Below are positions 27,111-36,029 of a DNA stretch of 64,000 nt, piece by piece; the stretch's first letter is position 1, and the number at the start of each line of letters is the position of its first letter. Under the pieces are notes generated by a model that did no database searches, was not told the DNA's origin, and saw only the letters and a program-made list of their open reading frames with translations. The position numbers were made by a program, and so were the translations under genes. This DNA is from Bradyrhizobium diazoefficiens (lineage in GTDB: Bacteria > Pseudomonadota > Alphaproteobacteria > Rhizobiales > Xanthobacteraceae): positions 5,205,001 through 5,269,000 of the forward strand of contig NZ_CP067100.1 in assembly GCF_016616235.1 (NCBI RefSeq), written 5' to 3'.

Positions 27111-29198
27111 TCAACCGGCCAGGCCCACCACCTCGCCCCGGCGCGGCGCCGATGGATCAGCCGGGACGTGATTGACGACGATCCCGGTCGGCACGCCGTT
27201 GAACCTGGAGAGCGCAGCCGTTGCCCTGCGCATGGCCGCTGAATCGACGGCGTCCTCGCGCGCGACCAGAATGACAAGATCGGCATGAGCGGCCAGAGCT
27301 GCCGCCTCCGGCTGCAACGCCAGCGACGTCGCGTGAACGACGATCAGATCGAACTCCGAACGAATGTCGTCCGCGGGCGACGGCTCGGGCCGGTTGCCGG
27401 CGCCGAGAAGCTCATCGACGCTGCGAAAATCCGCCGTGGTCATGCCCTCCGCCAGGGCGTTGGCGTGGGCAGCCTGGACACCGCCGAGGTCGGGATCGAC
27501 CCGGATCAGGACGCTCAGCTTCCCCGTGTTCACCGCCCACCGGTTCAGCGAGCGCGCGACGGTGTTGCCGCCAGCGCGCTTGCCGACCGACAGCACGAGG
27601 GCGACCTTGCCGTGGGGGCCCGGCGTTCTCTCCAGCTTCTCAAGCAGCGGGCGAAGATAGGGACCGAGATCGAGCTCGGCCGTCGCGGACACCGGACCTT
27701 GCCAAATGTTTCTGGGACCTTCGCCCGACGTCAGCTCGGGAACGCGGGCCCATACCGGCGGACGTGCCCATGCCCCCGGCTGGCGCTCAGCCGGCTCGGG
27801 CGCGTGAACCTGCGGAACGGGCTTATCCGACCCGCGTCCTGTTGCGGCAACGACCGCCGTTGATGTCAGCAACGAGCAGATCGCGAGCGCGGCGAGCAGC
27901 AAAGGCAGCGGCGGAAGGGTCGAGCGCAGCGGCGGAATCGCGGACGAGGCAATCTTGGTCTGCGAGCTCTGCAACAGGCGCTGCTCGTTCGTGGTCTTGG
28001 ACCGCGACAGGAACTGCTCGTAGATGTTCCTGTTGGCCTCGGCGTCGCGCTGCAGCTCCTGCAGCTTCACCAGGGCCTGACCATCGACCAGGAGCTGCGA
28101 TTCCGCCGCCTTCATCTGGCCTTCCAGAGCCTTCTGCTGATCGCGCTGCGCCTCGTATTCCGATTTCGCGGTGTCGATGCCCTTGCTCCGCTCGACCTCG
28201 ATCTGCCGGTTGAGATCGTTCAGCTGGCTGTACGACATCACGAGGTCGGGGTGGCGATCGCCAAGCACCGCGCGCTTCTGCGCAATCTGATCGTTGAGCG
28301 CCGACCGCTGGGCGCGCAAAGCGCTCAGCAGGTCGTGCTTGACCGGGCTCTCGACGTTCCCCTTCACGTCACGCTGTGCCTGCTCGTAGCGGGCTTTCGC
28401 CTCCTCGGTCCGCGCGCGTGCGGCGGCGACCTGCTGCGACAGCTCGGTCACGCGCAATTGCTGGGTGGTGGAGTCCTTGCCGGCGTTGACGATGCGGTGA
28501 TCGAGCTTGAATGCGGCAACGGCGTCCTCCGACGCCTTCAACCGGTCGTTCAATGTCTTCAGCCGGCTGCTCAGCCAGTCGGCGGCCTCATCGGTCGCCT
28601 CGGTACGGATGCTTCTTTGGCTGGCGACGAACGCCTCGGCGATGGCGTTGGCATAATAGGCTGCCCGGTCCGGCCGGTTTGAGGTGAAGCGGATGGCGAT
28701 GACATAGGTCAGGCCGCGACGGGAAATATCGATGCGGTTGCGGAATCTCTCGAGAACGCGCGCGGGGTCGGTGTGTCCCCCGGAGATGTCCTCGTCGTCT
28801 CTCACCTTGAGCTGCTCGATCAGCGGCTTGAGAAAGCCGTCGGACTTGGCGACTTCGACCAGGCTCTGCAGCGCAGCGCTGTCCTGCCCGATGCCCGGCA
28901 GCACGTCCTGCTCCGTGGTCACGCGCTGCTCGCGCGGATCGACGACGACCAGCGCAGTCGCTGCGTATCGCACCGGAATGACCAGGAGAACGGCGACGCC
29001 GAGCGCGAAGATCGCGAGCGCGAGCGTCAGGATACGGCGAGCATTGTCGCGGATGAAGGCAAGCGCGCCGGCGGTCGTGAGCGCACCGCGCGCGGCGGCT
29101 CCGCGCGCCTCACCATTCGACGCATTCCGGCTCTGCCACGACGCGGAGACACCGGTCGATCCGGAACTGGTCGGGTCTGCGCGGCGACCGAACGTCAT
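27111..29198 (-). CDS. Wzc/ExoP-like polysaccharide co-polymerase with degenerate BY-kinase domain
   Basis: A 695-residue protein. An N-terminal Wzz domain is framed by membrane segments near residues 58-76 and 430-455; between them is a long coiled coil, and the GNVR-type region is at NRNIYEQFLSRSKTTNEQ. It controls chain length and export of exopolysaccharide. The C-terminal kinase-like domain (about 525-695) is eroded: the P-loop reads SVGKRAGGNTVA (537-548) in place of a GEGKS/T loop, the Walker A' region is VLIRVDPD, the Walker B region FDLIVVHA lacks its acidic end, and the tail has no tyrosine cluster. It is convergent with the flippase gene, 8 bp apart. Confidence 0.88.
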   Translation of the reverse strand: MTFGRRADPTSSGSTGVSASWQSRNASNGEARGAAARGALTTAGALAFIRDNARRILTLALAIFALGVAVLLVIPVRYAATALVVVDPREQRVTTEQDVLPGIGQDSAALQSLVEVAKSDGFLKPLIEQLKVRDDEDISGGHTDPARVLERFRNRIDISRRGLTYVIAIRFTSNRPDRAAYYANAIAEAFVASQRSIRTEATDEAADWLSSRLKTLNDRLKASEDAVAAFKLDHRIVNAGKDSTTQQLRVTELSQQVAAARARTEEAKARYEQAQRDVKGNVESPVKHDLLSALRAQRSALNDQIAQKRAVLGDRHPDLVMSYSQLNDLNRQIEVERSKGIDTAKSEYEAQRDQQKALEGQMKAAESQLLVDGQALVKLQELQRDAEANRNIYEQFLSRSKTTNEQRLLQSSQTKIASSAIPPLRSTLPPLPLLLAALAICSLLTSTAVVAATGRGSDKPVPQVHAPEPAERQPGAWARPPVWARVPELTSGEGPRNIWQGPVSATAELDLGPYLRPLLEKLERTPGPHGKVALVLSVGKRAGGNTVARSLNRWAVNTGKLSVLIRVDPDLGGVQAAHANALAEGMTTADFRSVDELLGAGNRPEPSPADDIRSEFDLIVVHATSLALQPEAAALAAHADLVILVAREDAVDSAAMRRATAALSRFNGVPTGIVVNHVPADPSAPRRGEVVGLAG

Positions 29199-29262
29199 GG
29201 AATTTACTCGGATTCAACTGGCGAACACTGTTCAGTGGCCTGCCCCAACGTAAATATCTATG

Positions 29263-29312
29263 GTTAAGCGGCGGTTACCCGCGCCTTGCTCAACTATGAC
29301 CAACTGGTTAAC
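29263..29312. promoter_or_regulatory. GTTAAC-type motifs and CtrA-like site in the divergent promoter region
   Basis: Between the co-polymerase and glycosyltransferase genes, TTAA-N7-TTAC (29264-29278) is one mismatch from the CtrA box TTAA-N7-TTAA, and GTTAAC follows at 29307-29312. GTTAAC or close variants recur before other genes of this locus. Which regulator binds is a guess. Confidence 0.35.
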
Positions 29313-29477
29313 GCGCTCGCATCATTTCTTGCGGAAGGATGCGGAATTCCCTCGGGAATGATGCCCTTCCGGCAAGCCGCGCATTAACTCCGTTTGTTGC
29401 TAGTCGATGTCTGCGCGATGCCCGCATGATAGGTACCGAGTTAAGAAAGTGAAGATTTCCTTACCGGGTCGGGATCC

Positions 29478-30653
29478 GTGCTGCATTACCAGCCAAACAA
29501 GGCGTTGGGCGCGACGACAGCGACAGCACTCACGCAGTCGGACGGCAGCGGACGCAACCTGCATGTCCTTCTCATGCAGACCCAGGCCGAGAACGCGGGC
29601 GCGCAGGAGATCTCCAGGCTGCTCGGCGCCGGGCTGACCGCGCGCGGCTACCGCGTCACCAATCTGTTCTTCTTCCGCAAATCGGAGTCCTTCGACGAGC
29701 CGCCCGAGACGCTCTACTGCGCCCCGCGCCGGCCCGGCAATCCGCTGGCGCTGCTGCGCATGCTGCGGACGCTCGGCGGTCATATCAGGGCGACGAAGCC
29801 CGATGCCGTCCTGACGTTCCAGCATTTCGGCAACGTCATCGGCGCCGGCGTGACGCGTCTCGTCAGCCGCGCGCCCGTCATCGCCAATCAGGTGTCATCC
29901 GCGCTATCGATGAGCTGGCCGGTCCGCACCGCCGATATCGCCATGGGCAGCCTCGGCTTCTTCGACTGCATCACGCTGAACTCGAAGGACATGGAGCGCG
30001 AATATTCGCACTACCCCGCGGCCTACCGCTCGCGCATGGTGCATGTCCCGCACGGCTTCGACGACAAGGCGCTCACCCTGCCGAAGCAAGCTGCGCGGCA
30101 GACATTCAACCTGCCGCCGGACCGCACATTGCTCGGCTGTGCAGCGCGGCTGCACCCGCACAAGCGGCTCGATGCGGCGATACGCCTCCTCCCGGATCAA
30201 CCGTCCTGGCACCTTGCCCTCGCCGGCCGAGGCGGCGACGAAGCGCGGCTGCGACAGCTCGCGGCTGATCTGAAAGTCTCGGACAGATTGCACCTGCTCG
30301 GCGAAATCGCCCCGCGCCGGATGGCGGACTTCCTCGCCTGTCTCGACGTCTTCGTATTTCCGACGCAAGCCGAGACCTTCGGCCTTGCCGCGGTCGAGGC
30401 CGCAAACGCCGGTGTTCCCTCCGTCGTGACCGATCTTCCGGTGCTGCGCGAGGTGTTGTCCGTCGAAGGCAGGCCGACGGCCTTGTTCGTCGACGCCGCC
30501 GATCATGCACAGCTATCGGCCACCGTCTCCAGGCTCCTGACTGACCAGGCATTGCGCGACGAGCTGCGACAAAACGCCAAAGGCCTAAGATTGCGCTATT
30601 CGGTCGATGCAATGGTGGACGAATACGTTCGAATTCTCGGCCAGGTCATCTGA
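29478..30653 (+). CDS. Glycosyltransferase family 4 (GT-B) protein
   Basis: A 391-residue glycosyltransferase with GTG start at 29478 and a GGGTCGGGA purine-rich site before it. GT-B features: an N-terminal domain beginning at HVLLMQTQAENAGAQEISRLL, HVPHGFDD at the domain linker, GCAARLHPHKRLD at the start of the donor domain, and the EX7E-type motif in ETFGLAAVE with DVFVFPT before it. It adds a sugar from an activated donor to the lipid-linked repeat unit in the cytoplasm. It is followed after 28 bp by the GINT1-like gene, probably in one transcript. Confidence 0.92.
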   Translation: MLHYQPNKALGATTATALTQSDGSGRNLHVLLMQTQAENAGAQEISRLLGAGLTARGYRVTNLFFFRKSESFDEPPETLYCAPRRPGNPLALLRMLRTLGGHIRATKPDAVLTFQHFGNVIGAGVTRLVSRAPVIANQVSSALSMSWPVRTADIAMGSLGFFDCITLNSKDMEREYSHYPAAYRSRMVHVPHGFDDKALTLPKQAARQTFNLPPDRTLLGCAARLHPHKRLDAAIRLLPDQPSWHLALAGRGGDEARLRQLAADLKVSDRLHLLGEIAPRRMADFLACLDVFVFPTQAETFGLAAVEAANAGVPSVVTDLPVLREVLSVEGRPTALFVDAADHAQLSATVSRLLTDQALRDELRQNAKGLRLRYSVDAMVDEYVRILGQVI

Positions 30654-30681
30654 CCGGCGCACTGGGCTAGATGGGCTCGAC

Positions 30682-32217
30682 ATGATCATCGAGTTTCGCT
30701 GTGAACGTGACCATGCGCGACAATGGATGGCGCGCGACACGCTGCCGATCGACGGCGGGGATGTCCCGGTCCAGATCGCATGGACGGCAACGGCGGAGCC
30801 GCGGCCCGCAGGGCTCGATGCACTGTTTGAGCTCGAGCGCATGGTGCTGCACAAGGGCAAGCAAAGCGGCGCCGACAGGCTAAAGCTCAGTCCGGAACGG
30901 ACGCAGACGCGCAGCGGCGCGGCCGACGTGATCGTCGATTTCACGGGCGCGGCGCGGGATCCGAACTGTCCGGCCGGGCTGTATCTTCGCCCCCTGTTCA
31001 ATGGCACCGCCGGCGAGAATGCCGCGCTTGCCGCCATTCTCGCCGGCGATCTGCCTGTCATCGAGATCGTCAACGAGGTCGACGGCGCCGTGCTCGATCG
31101 CGGCCATCCGTCCGCAGAGATCGCGGCCGGCCTCAGCGGCGCGCTCGAAACGGTGATGGCGAGAACCCTGACCATGGTGGCGGCCATCCTGTCGGAACGG
31201 CCGCGGATCGTGCCGCAACTCGCGCGTCCTGCCTCAGGCGGTCACAGCAAGCGGCCGGCAGCCTATGTCCTGCGCGGTCTTGCGGTGTCGATCGCCAAGG
31301 AGGTCTACCGCCTCTGCTGTTATGCGCCGCATTGGCACGTCGGATGGCGCTTCAATGACGGTCCCGGCGTCTGGCAGACCGGAGATCTGTCCGGACCGCG
31401 TTGGACCGTGCTCGGCGATCCCGGAAACCATTTCTATGCCGATCCCTTCCCGATCACCTGGCGCGGACGAACCTTCGTCTTCTTCGAGGACCTCGATCAC
31501 CGCGTGGGAAGAGGCATCATCTCGGCGATCGAGTTCGACGATACCGGCCCGATCGGAGAGGTCGTGCCGGTGCTGGAGGAGCCCTGGCACCTCTCCTATC
31601 CGTTCCTGATCGAGGACGACGGCGAATTGTGGATGATTCCGGAGAGCTCGCTCCACGGCGACGTCGCGCTCTACAAATGCGTCCGGTTCCCGGACAAGTG
31701 GGAGCGGCACGCGACGCTGCTGTCGGGCCTCGAGCTCGCCGATTCGACCATTACGCGGCACAACGGTCTGAACTATCTGTTCGGCGCCTGGCGCGACGGC
31801 ACCGGCGGCTATTCGGATTCGCTCGCGATCTATTACGCCGACCACCTGCTCGGGCCATGGCGGCCGCATGCCAGCAACCCGGTCCTGATCGACCGCGCGA
31901 GCACGCGGCCGGCGGGGAATTTCGTCGCCCTCGATGGCAAACTGTGGCGGCCGGTGCAGGACTGCGCCGATGGCTACGGCGCAGCGCTCGGCCTCGCGGA
32001 GATCATCGAGCTGTCGCCGACGACGTACAGGCAGATCGTCCGTCACTCTCTCAAGCCGGGCCCGGCTTGGCCCGGCAGGAAGCTGCACACCCTGAACCGC
32101 TGCGGCCGGCTCGAGGTGATCGACGGATCGCGGGTTCAGCCCAAGGCCCGCGCCTTCACGAGGAATCTCCCGTCGGCGCTTTTGTCTCCGCGGACCAGCG
32201 CCTCTCCCGCCAGCTAG
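30682..32217 (+). CDS. Formyltransferase-like plus GINT1-type propeller domain protein
   Basis: A 511-residue protein with two parts. Residues 1 to about 190 look like a diverged formyltransferase N-terminal fold: DVIVDFTGAARD, then RPLFNGTAGENAALAAIL and VIEIVNEVDGAVLDRG, which line up with the sugar-formyltransferase pattern. From about 215 it resembles the N-terminal domain named after plant glucosamine inositolphosphorylceramide transferase 1, a five-bladed-propeller-like fold: NHFYADPFPI, FVFFEDLD, HLSYPFLIEDDGELWMIPES, LADSTITRHNGLNYLFGAWR and the late GNFVALDGKLWRPVQDC. It may modify or transfer a sugar of the exopolysaccharide. ATG 30682 begins the conserved part. Confidence 0.78.
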   Translation: MIIEFRCERDHARQWMARDTLPIDGGDVPVQIAWTATAEPRPAGLDALFELERMVLHKGKQSGADRLKLSPERTQTRSGAADVIVDFTGAARDPNCPAGLYLRPLFNGTAGENAALAAILAGDLPVIEIVNEVDGAVLDRGHPSAEIAAGLSGALETVMARTLTMVAAILSERPRIVPQLARPASGGHSKRPAAYVLRGLAVSIAKEVYRLCCYAPHWHVGWRFNDGPGVWQTGDLSGPRWTVLGDPGNHFYADPFPITWRGRTFVFFEDLDHRVGRGIISAIEFDDTGPIGEVVPVLEEPWHLSYPFLIEDDGELWMIPESSLHGDVALYKCVRFPDKWERHATLLSGLELADSTITRHNGLNYLFGAWRDGTGGYSDSLAIYYADHLLGPWRPHASNPVLIDRASTRPAGNFVALDGKLWRPVQDCADGYGAALGLAEIIELSPTTYRQIVRHSLKPGPAWPGRKLHTLNRCGRLEVIDGSRVQPKARAFTRNLPSALLSPRTSASPAS

Positions 32218-32233
32218 CCCGGGCGGCCGAACA

Positions 32234-32256
32234 GACGGCGTGGATCAAACGCCGTC
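32234..32256. terminator. Stem-loop between convergent genes
   Basis: GACGGCGT (32234-32241) and ACGCCGTC (32249-32256) form a perfect 8-bp stem with a 7-base loop in the 80-bp gap between converging genes. It is placed to stop transcription from both sides, but no T-run follows on either strand. Confidence 0.45.
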
Positions 32257-32297
32257 CGTCATCTCATCGTCGAAGCGCTCCCGGCAGCTGCGCCGTT

Positions 32298-33245
32298 CTA
32301 CTGAGAACGATCCGAGGTCCAGCCCTTGTACTCGGCGACATTGTCTCTGGTCACGAGCTTGGACGGCAGCAGCTCGACGGTCGAGGCCGGCTTCTGGCCG
32401 TTGAGAATACCGACACCGACCTGCACCGCTCGCCGCGCCATGAAGAACGGATCCTGCGAAGCCGAGGCCTGGATTTGCGCCGACTGCGGATCCTTCAGTG
32501 CGGCCTCGATATCGGGCGCGCCGTCGACCGCGGTGATGATAATGCCCGTGCGGTTCTGCTGGCGCGCCGCAAGGTCGGTGCCGATCGCCTGCGGATCGTT
32601 GATGGCGAAGATGGCGTCGATCTTGGGAAAGCGCGTCAGATAACCCTGCGCGACGGTGAGACCGCCCTCGCGCGAGCCCTTGCCGTCCTGGTCGCTGGAC
32701 AGCACCTTGATGCCGGGATTTTTCGAAAAGACGTTCTTGCAGCCGGTGACGCGGTCGATCACCGCGGAGACCTGCGGCCCGTTCTCGATGATGACGTCGC
32801 CCTTGCCGCCCAGTTTGTCGACAATGTACTGGCACGAGATCTCGCCGGCCTGCACGTTGTTCGTGGTCACGGTGGCGTCGGCGCCTTCGGCCGCGGTGTC
32901 GACGGCCACGACGACGATGCCTGCGCCTTGCGCCTTCTTGATCGCCGGCCCGATCGCTTTGGGATCGCCGGGGTTGAGCAGGATCAGGTCGACGCCGGCG
33001 GCGATGAAATTGTCGATCTGGGTGACCTGCTTGCCGAGGTCGTATTCGAAACCGACGGTGGTGATCTTCACGTTGGGATTGGTCTTCTTCGCCTCGAACT
33101 CGGCGCCCTTCGACAGTGCGACGAAGAACGGATTGCCCATCGATCCCAGCGAGACGCCGATCGATTTGAGCTCCTTGGCAAAGGACGGCGCGGTGCTGAG
33201 GGCAAGCGCCGTCGCGGCGCCGGCGAGCATGATCGTCTTCAACAT
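32298..33245 (-). CDS. CUT2-type sugar ABC transporter substrate-binding protein (RbsB-like)
   Basis: A 315-residue periplasmic receptor, signal peptide 1-23 (ending APSFAKE). Typical type-I features: KSIGVSLGSMGNPFFVALSKG, IDNFIAAGVDLILLNPGDP, IVVVAVDTAAEGAD and FPKIDAIFAINDPQAIGTDL. GGGAGGAAG before ATG 33245 fixes the start. It is the last gene of the xylulokinase/CUT2 operon, 98 bp behind the permease. The kinase suggests a pentose, pentitol or related ketose as cargo. An unusual second Cys pair (EISCQY, VTGCKN) could form a disulfide. Confidence 0.92.
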   Translation of the reverse strand: MLKTIMLAGAATALALSTAPSFAKELKSIGVSLGSMGNPFFVALSKGAEFEAKKTNPNVKITTVGFEYDLGKQVTQIDNFIAAGVDLILLNPGDPKAIGPAIKKAQGAGIVVVAVDTAAEGADATVTTNNVQAGEISCQYIVDKLGGKGDVIIENGPQVSAVIDRVTGCKNVFSKNPGIKVLSSDQDGKGSREGGLTVAQGYLTRFPKIDAIFAINDPQAIGTDLAARQQNRTGIIITAVDGAPDIEAALKDPQSAQIQASASQDPFFMARRAVQVGVGILNGQKPASTVELLPSKLVTRDNVAEYKGWTSDRSQ

Positions 33246-33343
33246 GGACTTCCTCCCTGGTCTGTCTTCATCCCCGGCACGGCAGACCAGTTGCCGCAAC
33301 GGAATCTCGCATTGAGCCGCGCGCACCCGGCTGCGTCGGCCTG

Positions 33344-34384
33344 TCAGGTCCTGGCCGAGCCTTGCAGCCGGTAGCGATCCAGCGCCACGGCGCCGATGAT
33401 CACCAGGCCCTTGATGACATATTGCCAGATGTCGGAGACGCCGATGAGAATGAGGCCGTTCGACAGGACGGCGATGATCAGCGCGCCGACCAGCGTGCCC
33501 CAGATCGAGCCGATGCCGCCGACGAAGGAGGTGCCGCCGAGGATCACGGCGGTGATCGCGTCGAGCTCGTAGGACTGGCCGAGCTGCAGGCCGTTGGCGG
33601 CATAGAGCCGCGCCGCCTGCATGGCGCCGCCGAGCCCGGCGAAAAGTCCGGAGACACCGTAGACGAAGATCAGCACGGCCCAGACCTTGATGCCGGCAAG
33701 CCGCGCCGCGCTTTCATTGCCGCCCACCGCATAGATGTGCACGCCGAGCACGGTCCGGCGCAACACCAGCCACGAGACGAGGATGACCAGCAAGGCGATC
33801 ACCGAGAGCCACGGGATCGACGCGACGCCGGGAACGAGCGTCAGCGAGCCATTGCCGATGAAAGCATAGGGAATCGACGGATTGAACACGGTGGTGTCGG
33901 CCCCGAGCAGTCGCGCCAGACCACGCACCGCGGTGAGCGAGCCAAGCGTGACGATGAAGGGCGGCAGACGGAGCAGCGCGATCAGCGCGCCGTTGACGAT
34001 TCCGAAGCCAAGGCCCGTGAGCAGCGCGGCCGGCAGCCACAGCATCCCGAGCTCCGGCAGCTTGGACAGCGTCAGCCCCGCCATCGCGGAGGCCGCCAGG
34101 ATCGAGCCGACCGAAAGGTCGATGCCGCCGGTAAGGATGACGAAAGTCATGCCCGCGGCGAGCACGGTGTTCACCGCGGCCTGCTGCAACACGATGCCGA
34201 GATTTTGGCCGGTGAAGAAGCGGCCCTCGGACAGCAGGTGGAAGCCGATGCAGAGGATCAGCAGCACCGGCAGCATGCCGAGCGCGCTGATCAGCACCCT
34301 CATCCGCTGACGCTTTGTCTCGGCGGCGGCACCGTTGGTCGTCGTCGCGGCGGGCTGGGCCTTCGAAGCGGCATTGTCAGGCAT
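33344..34384 (-). CDS. CUT2-type sugar ABC transporter permease (RbsC-like)
   Basis: A 346-residue membrane protein. The hallmark [17 protein letters not shown] follows the second hydrophobic segment, and [33 protein letters not shown] and [19 protein letters not shown] follow in the expected order. The first 28 residues are hydrophilic and rich in Ala, Thr and Lys. Its start codon overlaps the end of the ATPase gene by 8 bp, which favours translational coupling. It forms the channel for the importer whose receptor is encoded next. Confidence 0.93.
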   Translation of the reverse strand: MPDNAASKAQPAATTTNGAAAETKRQRMRVLISALGMLPVLLILCIGFHLLSEGRFFTGQNLGIVLQQAAVNTVLAAGMTFVILTGGIDLSVGSILAASAMAGLTLSKLPELGMLWLPAALLTGLGFGIVNGALIALLRLPPFIVTLGSLTAVRGLARLLGADTTVFNPSIPYAFIGNGSLTLVPGVASIPWLSVIALLVILVSWLVLRRTVLGVHIYAVGGNESAARLAGIKVWAVLIFVYGVSGLFAGLGGAMQAARLYAANGLQLGQSYELDAITAVILGGTSFVGGIGSIWGTLVGALIIAVLSNGLILIGVSDIWQYVIKGLVIIGAVALDRYRLQGSART

Positions 34385-35900
34385 CGATTTGCTCCATCCC
34401 CGTCGCGAGCGTCATGATGTCTTCCTGGTTCAGCGGCGCCGCCTCGCTTCGCCTGACCTCGCCCGCGATGTGCCCGCTACGCATCACGACGACGCGGTCG
34501 CAGATGCCGATGATCTCGGGCAGGTCGGACGAGATGACGAGAATCGCAGTGCCGGCCTTGGCGAGATTGTCGATGATCGAATAGATCTCGGATTTGGCGC
34601 CGACGTCGACGCCACGCGTCGGCTCGTCGAGGATCAGGACCTTCGGCGCGATGGCGAGAAGCCGCGACAGCAACACCTTCTGCTGGTTGCCGCCGGACAG
34701 GCTACCTGCGGCGACGCCGACATTGGCGGCGCGGATGCTGAGTCCCGCGAAGGCCCTGTCGGCGCGCGCGCGCGCCTTGTCGCGGTCCAGGAACCCGCCG
34801 AACTTCGCGTCCCGGCCAAGCACCGCGAGGTTGATGTTGTCCAGGCACGACATGTCCAGGAACAAGCCGAGCGCCTTCCTGTCTTCGGTCAGGTAGGCGA
34901 TGCCGGCCTCGAGCGCCTCACCCGGCGTGCGGATCTCGACCGGGCGTCCCTCCAGCTCGAGCCGACCCGAGGTTTTGGGCGCCGCCCCGATGATGAGATG
35001 CGCAAGCTCGGTGCGGCCCGCGCCGATCAGGCCGGCGAGGCCGACCACTTCGCCCGCATGCACGGTGAGCGAGCAGCCTTTGACACGCCGGCCGTCGGCC
35101 ATGTCGATCGCTGCGAGCACGGGATGTCCCCGCCCCGCCTCCGGATCGTGATCCTTCTTGTAGAACGAGGAGACGTCACGCCCGACCATCAAGCGGACGA
35201 TGGTGTCGGCGCGGATGTCCTGCTTGTCGAGCGCCCCGACCAGGCGGCCGTCGCGCAGCACCGTGACGCGGTCGCCGAGCGCGTAGACCTCGTCCATGCG
35301 ATGCGAGATGTAGATGATGGCAAGCCCCTCAGAGCGAAGCTGCCGGATCAGCGCGAACAGCCGCTCGCTCTCGGCGGCCGACAACGAGGTGGTCGGCTCG
35401 TCCATGATCAGGATTTTCGATCGCACGTGCAGCGCACGGGCGATCTCGACCAGTTGCCGCTGGCCCATGGAGAGGTGCGCCACCAGGGTCGATGGCAGGA
35501 AGTCCGCGCCCAGTCGCTTCAGGATGGGGCCGACGCCCTCGCGCATGGCGCCGCGCGCCAGCAAGCCCGAGCGCGACATCTCGCGGCCGAGATAGATATT
35601 CTCGGCAACACTGAGATTGGGAGCCAGCGACAATTCCTGATAAATGATGGAGATGCCCGCGGCGCGGCCGCCGAGCGGACCTTCGATCCGCACCGGCCTG
35701 CCCTCGATGCGGATCTCGCCGCCGGGATCGGGCCTGTAGGCGCCGGACAGGATCTTCATCAGCGTCGACTTGCCGGCGCCGTTCTCACCCATCAGGGCAT
35801 GAACTTCACCGGCATAGACGGTGAGGTCGACGGCACGCAGCGCCTTGATGCCAAAGAAGGATTTTGAGACCCCGCGCATCTCGAGGATCGGATCGTTCAT
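34377..35900 (-). CDS. CUT2-type sugar ABC transporter ATPase, tandem domains (RbsA/XylG-like)
   Basis: A 507-residue double ATPase. Domain 1: Walker [10 protein letters not shown] (about residues 40-48), signature [13 protein letters not shown], Walker B MDEPTTS. Domain 2: degenerate P-loop GLIGAGRTE, signature LSGGNQQK, then LDEPTRGVD. The start ATG 35900 has GGGAGG four bases upstream, so a longer N-terminus is unlikely. It lies 129 bp behind the xylulokinase gene, and a promoter of its own seems possible in that gap. Confidence 0.94.
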   Translation of the reverse strand: MNDPILEMRGVSKSFFGIKALRAVDLTVYAGEVHALMGENGAGKSTLMKILSGAYRPDPGGEIRIEGRPVRIEGPLGGRAAGISIIYQELSLAPNLSVAENIYLGREMSRSGLLARGAMREGVGPILKRLGADFLPSTLVAHLSMGQRQLVEIARALHVRSKILIMDEPTTSLSAAESERLFALIRQLRSEGLAIIYISHRMDEVYALGDRVTVLRDGRLVGALDKQDIRADTIVRLMVGRDVSSFYKKDHDPEAGRGHPVLAAIDMADGRRVKGCSLTVHAGEVVGLAGLIGAGRTELAHLIIGAAPKTSGRLELEGRPVEIRTPGEALEAGIAYLTEDRKALGLFLDMSCLDNINLAVLGRDAKFGGFLDRDKARARADRAFAGLSIRAANVGVAAGSLSGGNQQKVLLSRLLAIAPKVLILDEPTRGVDVGAKSEIYSIIDNLAKAGTAILVISSDLPEIIGICDRVVVMRSGHIAGEVRRSEAAPLNQEDIMTLATGMEQIDA

Positions 35901-35966
35901 CGTGCCTCCCGGTGCACAATGCGTTTCCCACCCGCGTCTCAATCATTTTGTCAGCGCGGTTCACGC

Positions 35967-35995
35967 ATTAAACAAAAGGCCGCGGCACAGAGCAA
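35967..35995 (-). promoter_or_regulatory. Possible sigma-70-type promoter for the CUT2 transporter genes
   Basis: On the minus strand TTGCTC (35995-35990) and TTTAAT (35972-35967) are 17 bases apart; the -10 matches 5 of 6 consensus positions. It is 67 bases before the ATPase start codon in an AT-richer patch, so the transporter may be expressed apart from the kinase gene. Confidence 0.4.
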
Positions 35996-36029
35996 TACCG
36001 AACAGAGGGAAATGCAGCGTCGAGCGATA

